NCBI GenBank assembly: GCA_025358925.1
Contig: JANYHT010000016.1
Coordinates: 93,691-157,690, forward strand
Length of the DNA: 64,000 bases
Source of the DNA: Gemmatimonadaceae bacterium
Lineage (GTDB): Bacteria > Gemmatimonadota > Gemmatimonadetes > Gemmatimonadales > Gemmatimonadaceae
Direction: 5' to 3'
Shown here: piece after piece, positions 17,178 to 27,829 of the stretch
How positions within the stretch are numbered: the stretch's first letter is position 1
How the letters are laid out: each line of letters begins with the position of its first letter
The notes under the pieces: generated by a model
What the model was told of the DNA's origin: nothing
The model's input: the letters and a program-made list of their open reading frames with translations, nothing else
Databases searched by the model: none
Made by a program: the position numbers and the translations under genes

Positions 17178-18741
17178 TCGCGCGGTCTGTGCGACGGATC
17201 GCGTCACTCGCCTTGGTCGCGATCGGTTGGTGCGTGTTGAGCGCGCATGTGGGCACGCAGCAAGTCGTGATTGAAGGCACTGCGGGCGGATATCCGGTGC
17301 GCGTGATGATCACGCCGCCTGGCGTCGTGCCAGCGCAAGTTGCCATCTTGGTGCGCGTGCTTGATGGAACGCCAACTCGTGTCTCGGTGCGCGCTGCACA
17401 ATGGAACGTCGGACTGAAGGGCGCGCCGCCAGCAGAAGACGCTGCGCTTGTGCCGGGAGACCCCGGTGTGTGGTCGCATGATTTGTGGATCATGACGTCC
17501 AGCACGTACGCGGTGTACGTCGCGGTCGAAGGACCGGCCGGGAGTGGTTTGCTCGTTGTCCCTCTACAATCGACCGCGACACGCACGCTTGGCATGACGG
17601 GCGGTATGCGCGCACTGCTCTTGGTGTTGGGCGCACTCCTTGTGACCGGTGTGCTTACCATTGTTGGATCCGCGATCCGCGAAGGATCGTTGGCGCGGGG
17701 TGTCGAGCCTTCTCTCGCGCGTCGTCGTACCGCGCGCATCGCCATGGCCTCCACTGCGGGAGTTCTTGCGCTCGCGCTCTTTGGCGGATCGAAATGGTGG
17801 CACGCGGAGGAGGCTGACTATCGTCGTCGGTTGTATCGACCAATCGCGATCGAGACCACGGTCACAACGATTGATGCTGATCGTATACTCACGATTGCGG
17901 TCACGGATTCGTTGTGGCGCACAAATCGATTTGCACCACTCATGCCGGACCACGGCAAGTTGATGCATCTCTTTCTCATTCGGGCGGACGACAACAACGC
18001 GATGGCGCACTTGCATCCGTTGCGCATTCAGGCTGACACCTTTGTTACGCGCGTGCCCGCGTTACCGCCGGGCAAGTATTGGTTATTTGGCGACGTCTTG
18101 TTTCAGAGCGGCACGCAGCGCACGCTCGTTGATACGATTGACTTGCCAGTAGCACCCGTCGTGGCGAACGAGACCCACGTTGCGTCGTTAGTTTCACGGG
18201 CCGCATCGAACGTGGTGCCCGCATTCGATGTGGACGACGCGTGGCGTGTTGTGCAAGCCGCGCCACTCGGCGCCGCATCGATGTTAGCATCGGGCGGCAG
18301 TGCGACCCTCGCGGCGGATGCTCCGATAGTGGTGGGGCGAGATTTGCGGTTGGTTGCGACGCTGCACGATGCGAGTGGCGCGGCGTCAACGTTGGCACCA
18401 TACATGGGGATGGGCGGCCATGCGATGGTGTTGCGCCGCGATGGCGGCGTGTTCATGCATCTGCATCCGATGGGAAGCGCGAGCATGACCGCGCAATCGC
18501 AACTGATGCGACGTGAGCGCGGCGATACGGCGATGCTTGATTCGGTGGCGATCGCACGTGCGACAAGCGCTGCCGACGCAGCGTCGCCGGTGGGGGCGAG
18601 TCATGCGACGCGCATGGACATCGCATCAACAGTGTCGTTCCCATTCGCCTTCCCAACCAACGGCGCATATCGCGTATTCGTGCAAGTGAAGCGTGGTGGC
18701 GTGATCGAAACGGCGGCATTTGATGTAACGGTAGGCGCACC

Positions 18742-19725
<984 letters not shown>

Positions 19726-19792
19726 TGCAGGGGGCACCGGTTAACCTTCAGTTTTTTCGTCGCGATGTGAACATCGGTACCGCACATACAAA

Positions 19793-19824
19793 ACGGCCTG
19801 CGCCAATTTCTCGTCGCGGGCCGT
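19793..19824 (-). terminator. Possible terminator after the small membrane-protein gene
   Basis: ACGGCC and GGCCGT form a 6-bp stem with a long 20-base loop; on the minus strand TTTTG follows. It would close the purine/sulfurtransferase operon before the SAM-II leader. The rest of 19726-19968 shows nothing else I can name. Confidence 0.4.
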
Positions 19825-19968
19825 AGCACCACGACTTAGACGGATTGTCAGTGCCTCTGGCACTGGTACGCGGCCCGTCAAATCGGGGAAACTGCCGCGC
19901 ACATGTCAGTATCGAAGCTCAACCGCGAATGCGCAAGGGCCATGGTGATCTGCGCTCCATATGCGGTG

Positions 19969-20343
19969 TCAGAACGGCTTGTACACCGCCATGTAGACGG
20001 CGACTCCGGCCAAAAGCGGCAGGAAGAGGAGGAATGGTCTGGCGAGGGCGGGTCTGCGGTACGGCAACAACACGAGGCCGCTCAGTACAAGCCAGATGAC
20101 CATCTTGACGGTCAGCCAGCCCGGGGGCGCACCGCGCACGAGGCCGAGTCGCGCCATCATACCGAAGCCGCCAAGGAGAATGAGAAATGAACCGACGCCG
20201 AAGAGCGTCGCGACCAAGCCGCGCGTACTCGTGTTGGTTCGTGTACCGCCATTCGCCGCGTGCACCGCGACGCCGCCGATCGCCACGAACAGCATGGCAA
20301 TGCCGATTACGTGAATAATTTCGTACAAGTCGCGAGAAAACAT
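19969..20343 (-). CDS. Small polytopic membrane protein of unknown function
   Basis: The 124-residue protein has four predicted membrane helices: IIHVIGIAMLFVAIGGVAV, LFGVGSFLILLGGFGMMARL, MVIWLVLSGLVLLP and FLLFLPLLAGVAVYMAV. It has no recognisable enzymatic motif. The His in YEIIHVIGIA near the start of helix 1 recalls heme-binding small membrane proteins, but this is speculative. It starts 12 bases after the purK stop and is probably the last gene of the rhodanese-purE-purK operon. Confidence 0.65.
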   Translation of the reverse strand: MFSRDLYEIIHVIGIAMLFVAIGGVAVHAANGGTRTNTSTRGLVATLFGVGSFLILLGGFGMMARLGLVRGAPPGWLTVKMVIWLVLSGLVLLPYRRPALARPFLLFLPLLAGVAVYMAVYKPF

Positions 20344-20355
20344 GGCTGGTGGTGT

Positions 20356-21579
20356 TTAAGTGGACGAAGGCAGCGTTGCTTCATGAACATCAAAGTGTGC
20401 AATCGTTCCGGGCGAGAGCAGGCGATAACTGTGCAGCACGCGCGCAAGCGCCTGTTGTGCGTCGTCTCCTGTCGCAGAAAGATGACCCATCTTTCGTCCT
20501 GCGCGCGCCCCCGTTTTGCCGTACAAATGCAGGCGACTCGTCCGCACTGCGAGCGCGTCGATCACTGCAGGTGGCTCGTCTTGCAACCAGACGTCGCCTA
20601 ACACGTTGACGATGGCGCACGGGGTCAACATGTCGGTGCTGCCGAGTGGCAGGTTGCAGATCGCGCGCACGAGCTGTTCAAACTGACTGGTTGCGCTCCC
20701 ACGTTCGCTATGGTGATACGTGTTGTGCGGCCGCGGCGCGAGCTCGTTCACGAGTACTTGGCCATCGCATGTGACAAAACACTCCACCGCGAGCAGCCCG
20801 ACAATACCAATGTGTTCGGCGATTTGCGACGCTAATAGTTGCGCGCGTTTCGTCATCGTCACATCAATTGCCGCGGGTGTAACGGCCCACGTCAGGATGC
20901 CGTTCGTGTGGTGATTGCGAGACGGCGGATACACCGCCATTTCACCGGACGGGCAACGCGCCACGAGCACGGAAATTTCATAGTCGATATCCACGCGCTG
21001 TTCCACGACACACGCGTGTGCCCCGAGTGCGTTCCACACGTCAGCGGCTAACGTCGGATCGGCGAGTCGCACTTGTCCACGTCCGTCGTATCCCCCATGC
21101 GTCGATTTCGCGATACTTGCGCCAAACAGCTGCACGGCGTTGGCAATGTCTTCGACTGAACGCGCGACCGCATATGCACCAAGCGGAAAGTGTTGCGTCC
21201 GCAGCCACTCCTTTTGACGAATGCGGTCTTGGATAATAAAGACGGCTTCGCGACCGGGGCGAACCGGTGCGTGTTGCGTTGCGGCATCTAACACATCTGG
21301 ATGTATTTGTTCGATCTCGAGCGTAATCACATCACACTGTTTCGCGAGATCTATCGCCGCATCGACGTCCGTAAACGCCGCAGTAATTGTACGAGAAGCG
21401 ATCGCGCGCGTTGCACAATGCGGATCGGGGTCAAGCACGTGGATATCGTAGCCCATGGAACGCGCGGCCAGTGCGGTCATGCGCCCAAGCTGTCCACCGC
21501 CGAGAAACCCAATGGTCGCGCCGGGAAGAATTGGTTCGAAATTCACGTTTTGATCACGACGGAATGGCATCGACGGCAT
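20356..21579 (-). CDS. purK: N5-carboxyaminoimidazole ribonucleotide synthase
   Basis: The 407-residue ATP-grasp enzyme makes N5-CAIR from AIR, bicarbonate and ATP in purine synthesis. It shows [20 protein letters not shown] at the N-terminus, [33 protein letters not shown] and [20 protein letters not shown]. The start may be Met1 or Met4 (21570); either way it overlaps the end of purE by up to 26 bases. Together with purE it carries out the two-step carboxylation of the pathway. Confidence 0.95.
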   Translation of the reverse strand: MPSMPFRRDQNVNFEPILPGATIGFLGGGQLGRMTALAARSMGYDIHVLDPDPHCATRAIASRTITAAFTDVDAAIDLAKQCDVITLEIEQIHPDVLDAATQHAPVRPGREAVFIIQDRIRQKEWLRTQHFPLGAYAVARSVEDIANAVQLFGASIAKSTHGGYDGRGQVRLADPTLAADVWNALGAHACVVEQRVDIDYEISVLVARCPSGEMAVYPPSRNHHTNGILTWAVTPAAIDVTMTKRAQLLASQIAEHIGIVGLLAVECFVTCDGQVLVNELAPRPHNTYHHSERGSATSQFEQLVRAICNLPLGSTDMLTPCAIVNVLGDVWLQDEPPAVIDALAVRTSRLHLYGKTGARAGRKMGHLSATGDDAQQALARVLHSYRLLSPGTIAHFDVHEATLPSST

Positions 21580-22093
21580 TGATCGGGCGCATTAGCGCTT
21601 CTACCGCTTTTGCCGCCCGACGTTCGGTCAGTCGTTCGCGGAGCGTCACGTCGTGTGCGGCGAGTATCGACGCGGCAAACAGTGCAGCGTTCGCGGCGCC
21701 AGGTTTCCCGATTGCAAACGTTGCAACTGGCACGCCGGCGGGCATCTGTACGATACTGAGCAAAGCGTCCATGCCGTTCAGTGGCGTTGCCACAATTGGC
21801 ACGCCGAGTACGGGCACTAACGTTTTCGCGGCGAGCATGCCTGGCAGATGTGCTGCGCCGCCAGCGCCAGCAATAATTGCGCGTAAGCCGCGTGACGCGG
21901 CCTGCTCGGCGTACGTGAACAGCCAGTCAGGCGTTCGATGCGCAGACACAACGCGCGCCTCATATGGTATGCGCAATTCAGCGAGAATTTCGAATGCGGG
22001 AGCCATGGTGTCTTGATCGCTGGCGCTGCCCATTACCACGCCAATGAGCGGCGTCGTGCCGACGATAGGTGGAGCAGTGTGCGTACTCGTCAT
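21554..22093 (-). CDS. purE: N5-CAIR mutase
   Basis: The 179-residue class I PurE has [59 protein letters not shown] and PVLGVPI. It moves the carboxylate from N5 to C4 of the imidazole. It overlaps purK downstream and the rhodanese gene upstream (4-base ATGA), so the three are translationally coupled. Confidence 0.96.
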   Translation of the reverse strand: MTSTHTAPPIVGTTPLIGVVMGSASDQDTMAPAFEILAELRIPYEARVVSAHRTPDWLFTYAEQAASRGLRAIIAGAGGAAHLPGMLAAKTLVPVLGVPIVATPLNGMDALLSIVQMPAGVPVATFAIGKPGAANAALFAASILAAHDVTLRERLTERRAAKAVEALMRPINAVDAIPS

Positions 22094-23034
22094 GGCTTTT
22101 TTGGACCGACGACCGGGAGCCGATCAGTGCCACTCCACTCTTGAAACGAGCCGTCAAACATCGTGGCGTCGTAGCCCATCAGTGTTGCAACAAACCAGAG
22201 TAAACTTGCCTGCTGGCCGATGTGGCAATACGTGACGACCGGTTTGCCGGCCGTGACACCGGCATCAAGAAAAAGCTTATGCAATTCTGTTGGCGCTTTA
22301 AACAAGCCACCGGTGCTCACACTTGGGAACGGAATACTTACTGCTGTAGGTATGTGCCCAGGTCGCGGAAATCCGCCACCATCGCCGTTGTAAAATCGCG
22401 TGAGTCGCGCATCCACCAGCGTGATGCGTGCATCGCGTGTTGCTTGTTCGACTTCGTCCATCGTCGCAATTAATGCATGCTGCGGATGCGGTGTGAAATG
22501 GGTCACCGAAGCTGACGATGCGGGCACGGTTGAGACGGCTCGCCCCTCGCTGCGCCACGTCTTGTATCCGCCGTCAAGCAACGACGTGCGATTCAGCGCG
22601 CCGAGGTAGGCGAGTGTCAGAAAGACGCGGGCGGCCGATTGCAGGGTGTCGTCGTGAGGTACGATGACAATGCGTGTTTTATCGCCGATACCGTTACTTT
22701 GGGCCCAAGTAGTGAGTTGTTCCACCGTGGGCAATTGTAATGACAACTTGCTTGCGCCGACCGGTGCGGAGATATCGGCCAGCGCAACGGGTCGCGCACC
22801 GGCAATGTGTCCGCTGTCGTATTGCGCACGCCGACCAACATGCAACACCACGAGGTCGCGGTCCTTCACATGCGATGCCAACCACGCTGTGGTGACTAAC
22901 ATGTTGGGGCGCGCGGCGCGCGCCGACGACGACGTCGCGATTGGTGTCGCTGCGGTGCGATGACAGGCAGTGGTCACCGCCACAACGCCAGCGAGCGCAG
23001 CGACGCAGGCGCGGTGCAGGGAACGAGCGTTCAT
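22090..23034 (-). CDS. Periplasmic two-domain rhodanese-like sulfurtransferase
   Basis: The 314-residue protein has an export signal, possibly with lipidation at Cys24, and two rhodanese domains (about 45-165 and 190-310). The first lacks a catalytic cysteine (VPHDDTLQ), while the second has Cys270 in [12 protein letters not shown], the usual arrangement in SseA/thiosulfate sulfurtransferases. The active loop CHIGQQA favours 3-mercaptopyruvate or thiosulfate. Its position ahead of purE/purK is unexpected; the overlap shows it is cotranscribed with them. An 80-base divergent gap separates it from the permease gene. Confidence 0.83.
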   Translation of the reverse strand: MNARSLHRACVAALAGVVAVTTACHRTAATPIATSSSARAARPNMLVTTAWLASHVKDRDLVVLHVGRRAQYDSGHIAGARPVALADISAPVGASKLSLQLPTVEQLTTWAQSNGIGDKTRIVIVPHDDTLQSAARVFLTLAYLGALNRTSLLDGGYKTWRSEGRAVSTVPASSASVTHFTPHPQHALIATMDEVEQATRDARITLVDARLTRFYNGDGGGFPRPGHIPTAVSIPFPSVSTGGLFKAPTELHKLFLDAGVTAGKPVVTYCHIGQQASLLWFVATLMGYDATMFDGSFQEWSGTDRLPVVGPKKP

Positions 23035-23114
23035 GGAGGTGTGGCAGTAGGGGAATGCGAGATCACGTTGCCAATACGATAGCCAATTTCGTGAATGCGC
23101 GGCAGTTTAGCGCT

Positions 23115-24485
23115 ATGACCAACTCCGGCACTTCGTCACGCACGCCAGAACCAGTCCGGTACGATGCGCGGCTTGGCACCTTTTCCGGCACGATGCTGGT
23201 GGTCGGCGGCATCATCGGCTCCGGTATTTTCCTGTCGCCGTCAGTGGTGGCGCAACGAGTTGGCACGGCCTCGCTCACTCTAGGCGCGTGGGGGTTGGGA
23301 GCCATCATCGCGATTCTGGGTGGCTTCATATACGCGGAGCTCGGTGCGCGTCGCCCATTCGCCGGGGGCACGTATGTCTACCTGCGCGAAGCGTGGGGGC
23401 CGTTGCCAGCATTTCTTTACGGGTGGGCGCTGTTTCTCATTATGGCCACGGGTGCAATTGCCGCCGTCGCGATGACCGGGTCAAGCTACCTCGCAACGAT
23501 GCTTGGCCTTGGTTCGGAGGCCGCGAAGCCATTGGCCTTCGCGCTTATTGTGATACTCACGGTGATTAATGTGCTCGGTGTTCGTATCGGCGCGACCACC
23601 GGCAATGTGTTGACGGTGCTGAAGCTGTCGGCGATTGGCATGTTGATCATCGCGGCGTTTACGCTCGCGCCAGCGCATCAGCTACCTCCGGTCGTGCAGA
23701 CAGCGCCGCTGCTGGTGCCGCGCGGCGGTTGGGCGGTAATGCTTGCTATGGGCGCCGCGCTTGTGCCGGTCTTGTTTTCATTTGGCGGTTGGCAACAAAC
23801 CAACGCGGTGGCCGAAGAGTTGATGAATCCTGAGCGCACCTTGCCGCGTTCGTTGATTTTCGGCGTATTGATTGTTGCAGCAACGTATCTCTCCGTAAAT
23901 GTGGCGTACTTACGCGCTCTTGGGGTTGAGGGTTTGGCACGCAGTCAGGCGCCGGCCGCTGATACCATGTTTGTGTATCTCGGTGCTGCTGGGAGGACGC
24001 TCATCACGTTCGGTATCGTAACTTCCACGATTGGATTTCTGAGTATGGTCATCCTCATGTCCGCACGCGTCTATCAAGCAATGGCTGCGGACGGACTATT
24101 TTTTACGAGCATGGCGACGCTCAACCCGCGGACGCGGACGCCCGTTGCGGCGCTCATTGCGCAGGGTGTTGTTGCGCTGCTCTTGTTGCTTACGGGTACG
24201 TTTGGACAACTGCTCGACTATGTGGTTTTCGCTGATTGGATTTTTTTTGGTGCGACGGCCGCCTCGTTATTTGTGCTGCGCGCGGCAGATGCGACGAGTG
24301 ATCGCCGTCCAAAAACGCTGGTTCCGCTCCATCCGATCAGCACATTCATTTTCATTGCCGCCGCATTTTATGTCGTGCTTGGGTCGGTAACATCCAACCC
24401 CGGTAATGCCGCGCGCGGTGCAGGGCTGATCGCGCTGGGACTTCCCGTGTATGCGTATTGGAAACGCCGAAAGGGAGCCTCATGA
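23115..24485 (+). CDS. APC-family amino-acid permease
   Basis: The 456-residue transporter has twelve predicted membrane helices. The first carries VVGGIIGSGIFLSPS, the glycine-rich helix-1 break of LAT/APC-type carriers, and GGTYVYLREAWG and FSFGGWQQTNAVAEEL are typical of the L-type amino-acid transporter (LAT-like) branch. It probably imports or exchanges neutral amino acids. The ATG at 23115 was chosen because sequence upstream is basic and non-homologous. It overlaps the MOSC gene by 4 bases. Confidence 0.88.
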   Translation: MTNSGTSSRTPEPVRYDARLGTFSGTMLVVGGIIGSGIFLSPSVVAQRVGTASLTLGAWGLGAIIAILGGFIYAELGARRPFAGGTYVYLREAWGPLPAFLYGWALFLIMATGAIAAVAMTGSSYLATMLGLGSEAAKPLAFALIVILTVINVLGVRIGATTGNVLTVLKLSAIGMLIIAAFTLAPAHQLPPVVQTAPLLVPRGGWAVMLAMGAALVPVLFSFGGWQQTNAVAEELMNPERTLPRSLIFGVLIVAATYLSVNVAYLRALGVEGLARSQAPAADTMFVYLGAAGRTLITFGIVTSTIGFLSMVILMSARVYQAMAADGLFFTSMATLNPRTRTPVAALIAQGVVALLLLLTGTFGQLLDYVVFADWIFFGATAASLFVLRAADATSDRRPKTLVPLHPISTFIFIAAAFYVVLGSVTSNPGNAARGAGLIALGLPVYAYWKRRKGAS

Positions 24486-25342
24486 GCGCGAGCGTAGGCG
24501 CGCTGTTCGTCTATCCGCTGAAAAGCGCTGCGGGCATCGCGGTCGACGAGCTTACGTTCGACGCGCGAGGTCCGATCGGCGATCGACGATGGATGCTGGT
24601 CGACGAGAGCGGTATTGCGCTGACCCAGCGTGCGCTGCCGCGTCTCGCACTGGTCCAACCGTCATTTCTGACGCCTGACTGCAATGGCGCGATACGGCTG
24701 GATGTGGTTGCGACGAGCGGCATTGCGATTACACCGCCAACACATGGCGTCGCGCGCGACGTTCGAATTTGGGACGATGTTGTGCCGGTGTACGACGCCG
24801 GAGACCGTGCCGCCGAGTGGTGTTCGAACGTACTGCATGTTGCGTGTCGACTCGTGTTCTTAGCCGACGTTGCACATCGCCCGCTCAATGCGCGCTTCGC
24901 GGGTCCGCTTCCTGTAACGGGCAGAGAGACGACGTTATCGGACGGTGCACCGTTGCTACTGCTGGGGCAAGCCAGCATTGACGCATTGAACGAACGGCTG
25001 ATCGCCGCCGCGACTCAGCCACTGACGCTATTTCGCTTCCGTCCAAATATCTTGGTGATTGGTACAACGGCGCACGAAGAGGACGAGTGGAGTGAAATTA
25101 CAATCGGATCTGTGACAATTGGTGTGGGAGCGCCATGTGCGCGTTGTATGATCACCACGATTGATCCAGGCACCGCAGCGAGTGGTATCGAACCGCTTCG
25201 CACATTGGCGACGTACCGACGTCACGCTGGTGGAGTGGTGTTTGGTGTGAACGCGACGGTCGGGCAAAGCACTGACGCTGCGCCACGTCGCTTGTGCGTC
25301 AATGATTCGATTCATGTACGTGTTCGTAAAGCGTCGCCCTGA
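24482..25342 (+). CDS. MOSC-domain protein (YcbX-like)
   Basis: The 286-residue protein has a MOSC N-terminal beta-barrel (VGALFVYPLKSAAGIAVDEL, GDRRWMLVDESG) and a MOSC domain with RFRPNILV, the conserved Cys in GAPCARCMITTIDP, and a closing VFGVNATV. Family members hold molybdenum cofactor and reduce N-hydroxylated compounds or transfer sulfur. The start overlaps the permease stop (ATGA) and has GGGAG before it. It is convergent with the histidine kinase gene, 2 bases apart. Confidence 0.88.
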   Translation: MSASVGALFVYPLKSAAGIAVDELTFDARGPIGDRRWMLVDESGIALTQRALPRLALVQPSFLTPDCNGAIRLDVVATSGIAITPPTHGVARDVRIWDDVVPVYDAGDRAAEWCSNVLHVACRLVFLADVAHRPLNARFAGPLPVTGRETTLSDGAPLLLLGQASIDALNERLIAAATQPLTLFRFRPNILVIGTTAHEEDEWSEITIGSVTIGVGAPCARCMITTIDPGTAASGIEPLRTLATYRRHAGGVVFGVNATVGQSTDAAPRRLCVNDSIHVRVRKASP

Positions 25343-25344
25343 CA

Positions 25345-26700
25345 TCAGCGCACTGGGAATGTCAGACGCACCGTGTTCGTCCCATTCTCTCGCGTGATCG
25401 AAAGGTCGCCGTGATGCGCCGTCGCGACCCAACGTACGATGGAAAGCCCAAGTCCTGTTGCATCACGCGCCGGCGATTCGGAGGGCAGCGCAAACGATGC
25501 GCCGGAGCTGGATACTTCCAGTGCGCACCGCGTTGTCACGCGATAACAGGAGACGATGACAGGCGATTCGTTGGTCCCATGTCGACACGCATTTTCAAGC
25601 AGTTCTAACAGCGCCTCTTGCAGAAGCGCGGCGTTGCCACGGATACTGACCGGCTCGGCAATTCCGATGGCAAGCGCACGACCCAGCGCGGTTGCGCGTG
25701 CGCGCATCAGGTCTGTGCATTCGAGCACGAGGCTGTCTAACTCAACGTCATCCTCGAGCCGGACCGGCTCACCGGTGCGCGCCTCGGCCAACAAAAACAG
25801 TTCGTCCACGCGACGACGCATTTGCTCCGCAGCCGTGCGAATGCGGCCCAACGTTGCCTGCATGCGATCGACACTCGGTACCGACGTGAGCTCGTACGCC
25901 GCCTCGCCGAGCACCAACGTGAGCGGCGTGCGAATTTGGTGCGCTGCCTCGCGCACAAATCCTCGATTGCGATGTTGCGCCTCCTCCAGACGTACCAGAA
26001 GCGCATTAAACTCTTCCGCCAATGCGCTGACCTCATCGCGCGGCGTTGTCACGCGGAGCCGCTGCGACAGGTCTGATGGCGCAATAGCCGCGATGGCGTC
26101 CGCCAGTGAAGTCACCGGCAGTAAGGCTCGGCGTGCCAGCAGGTATCCGACAACCAGACTGACCAGCACGATGAGCGGGGACGTAATAGCAAGCACGATG
26201 CCGAGCAGTTGCGTGTCGCTCTCAATCCCTTCGGTGGACGCGAAAGCAATGGCCGTAATACGCTGCGTGCGCCCGCCCGTGAGCGCAATAGTTTTGCGTA
26301 CGGCAGCTGCCTGATAGTCTGGCCCGTGGCCGTCAACGTCAAAGCGTTGTGCGTGCTGCCGACCGAACGTGCGTAGGATGCGCGTACTCGCCGAATCGAC
26401 GTCAACAGCAGCGAGAAGCAAATCATGGTCGTCAATGAGCAAAAATGTGTCATCGTCGCGCGGCCACTCGGCTGCGACTTCACTGGCGATGTACGTGAGT
26501 GACGAATCTGGGGTGTCGCGCAGTTCCCGCTCGATGCGCACGAACACCGCGCGATTGATGGCGTCGAGCTTTGCATCAAGACGGCGTCGGGATTCACGGT
26601 TCAGGTAACCCAACGCGGCGGCCGCGAGGATGGCGAGGCCAACACCAAACGCCAACGCGAAACCCGCAGTCAGCCGAAGGCGGAGCCGACTAGTCGCCAT
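25345..26700 (-). CDS. Two-component sensor histidine kinase (HAMP/HisKA)
   Basis: The 451-residue kinase has two membrane helices (about 12-35 and 155-180) flanking a periplasmic sensor. A HAMP segment, HisKA with FVREAAHQIRTPLTLVLGE (phospho-His) and a HATPase domain with LLENACRHG and GLGLSIVRWVATAHHG follow. The DxGxG segment is short and altered (SSGASFALPSE), so ATP binding may deviate. The start at 26700 overlaps the regulator's end by 11 bases. It is the last gene of the efflux operon and probably senses the substrate of the pump. Confidence 0.88.
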   Translation of the reverse strand: MATSRLRLRLTAGFALAFGVGLAILAAAALGYLNRESRRRLDAKLDAINRAVFVRIERELRDTPDSSLTYIASEVAAEWPRDDDTFLLIDDHDLLLAAVDVDSASTRILRTFGRQHAQRFDVDGHGPDYQAAAVRKTIALTGGRTQRITAIAFASTEGIESDTQLLGIVLAITSPLIVLVSLVVGYLLARRALLPVTSLADAIAAIAPSDLSQRLRVTTPRDEVSALAEEFNALLVRLEEAQHRNRGFVREAAHQIRTPLTLVLGEAAYELTSVPSVDRMQATLGRIRTAAEQMRRRVDELFLLAEARTGEPVRLEDDVELDSLVLECTDLMRARATALGRALAIGIAEPVSIRGNAALLQEALLELLENACRHGTNESPVIVSCYRVTTRCALEVSSSGASFALPSESPARDATGLGLSIVRWVATAHHGDLSITRENGTNTVRLTFPVR

Positions 26701-27379
26701 CCGCCGTAATTCGATCGGATAGCATGTAGCCACTCCCGCGCACGGTGTGCATGAGGGGATCGAGGCCTTGACGATCTATCTTTCGACGCACGCGGCCGAC
26801 GAGCACGTCGACAGCGTTCGCTACGGGATCGAAATTGTCATCCCACACGTGCGCTAAGATGTGCGCACGCGTGAGTACGCGTCGTGGATTGCGCATCAAA
26901 TACTCGAGCAACGAAAATTCGCGTGCCGTGAGCACAATCTTTACGCCTGCGCGCTCGACGTCGTGCGTTGCCGGATCGAGGGTGAGGTCGGCGACACGTA
27001 GCAATGGCTCAAGTGTGACGGCCGGGCGGCGCGAAAGTGCGCGCAGGCGCGCCAGTAGTTCGCTGACTGCGAATGGTTTTGCCAAATAGTCGTCTGCGCC
27101 TGCATCGAGCCCGCGCACGCGATCATTCACTGCATTACGCGCCGTCAGCATCAATACGGGTGTGCGATCACCGCGCGCACGGAGCACTCGACAAACTTCA
27201 AACCCGTCAACGTCTGGAAGTCCGAGGTCCAAGACGACGAGGTCATACGTACCCGCCGAGAGGTCGCGGAGTGCATCGACACCATTGACCGCTGCGTCAG
27301 CAGCCCATGCCGCTTCTCGAATGACGCGCACCAAGAACTCGCGCACTTCCGCGTCATCCTCTACCACCAAAACATGCAT
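26690..27379 (-). CDS. Response regulator, OmpR/PhoB family
   Basis: The 229-residue regulator has a receiver (VLVVEDDAEVREFL, phospho-Asp in LVVLDLGLPDVDG, Lys in DDYLAKPFAVSELLARL) and an OmpR-type winged helix (LTAREFSLLEYLMRNPRRVL, VDVLVGRVRRKID). It pairs with the kinase that follows and lies downstream of the RND pump and PepSY genes, so autoregulation of the whole operon is likely. Confidence 0.94.
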   Translation of the reverse strand: MHVLVVEDDAEVREFLVRVIREAAWAADAAVNGVDALRDLSAGTYDLVVLDLGLPDVDGFEVCRVLRARGDRTPVLMLTARNAVNDRVRGLDAGADDYLAKPFAVSELLARLRALSRRPAVTLEPLLRVADLTLDPATHDVERAGVKIVLTAREFSLLEYLMRNPRRVLTRAHILAHVWDDNFDPVANAVDVLVGRVRRKIDRQGLDPLMHTVRGSGYMLSDRITADGD

Positions 27380-27405
27380 GGGCTGTCAACTCCGCTGTGT
27401 CGCGT

Positions 27406-27804
27406 TTACGGCTTCTTCACCACAGCAGCAGCCGCTTTGGCCTTGGCTTTCGCAGCAGCGGCCTTATCGGCTTTGGCTTCCTTTGCCTCGTCGGCTGGCG
27501 TTTCATGTGTCACGGCGATCACGGCGCCCGTCGTGGCATCAACCGCTACTTCTTCGATGCCGGACTTACCCGCAACCTTGATGTCGAATGAATAGATCAA
27601 CTTCTTCTTCTCAATCTCAATCTCCGCCGCCTGCACTTTGCCGTTTGGAACTTTGGAGAGGGCGGTTGCGGTCGCCACTTCGGGCGTGATCTTCGCTTGC
27701 TTGAGCAGGCCGGCCTTCTCTTCCTTCACCGTTGTGGTTTGCGCGCTGAGCGGTACCGCGGCGAGTGCGACGAGCGTTGCAGTGATAATGATTGTGCGAT
27801 GCAT
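27406..27804 (-). CDS. Secreted PepSY-domain protein
   Basis: The 132-residue protein has a signal peptide cut near PLSAQ and one PepSY domain at about residues 30-105 (ATALSKVPNGKVQAAEIEIE, then EEVAVDATTGAVIAVTHE). A Lys/Ala-rich tail follows. Such proteins inhibit or sense in the periplasm and often lie beside OmpR-type two-component systems. The start at 27804 has GGAG before it; the longer frame upstream reads into the RND gene. Its position between pump and regulator suggests a sensory accessory role (inference). Confidence 0.83.
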   Translation of the reverse strand: MHRTIIITATLVALAAVPLSAQTTTVKEEKAGLLKQAKITPEVATATALSKVPNGKVQAAEIEIEKKKLIYSFDIKVAGKSGIEEVAVDATTGAVIAVTHETPADEAKEAKADKAAAAKAKAKAAAAVVKKP

Positions 27805-27829
27805 GATGTAATCTCCGGACGAAGGAAAA

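Noticed and set aside
22941..23114. Basic 58-residue extension of the APC permease
   Set aside because: It is antisense to the rhodanese start and unlike any permease N-terminus; ATG 23115 precedes the first helix.
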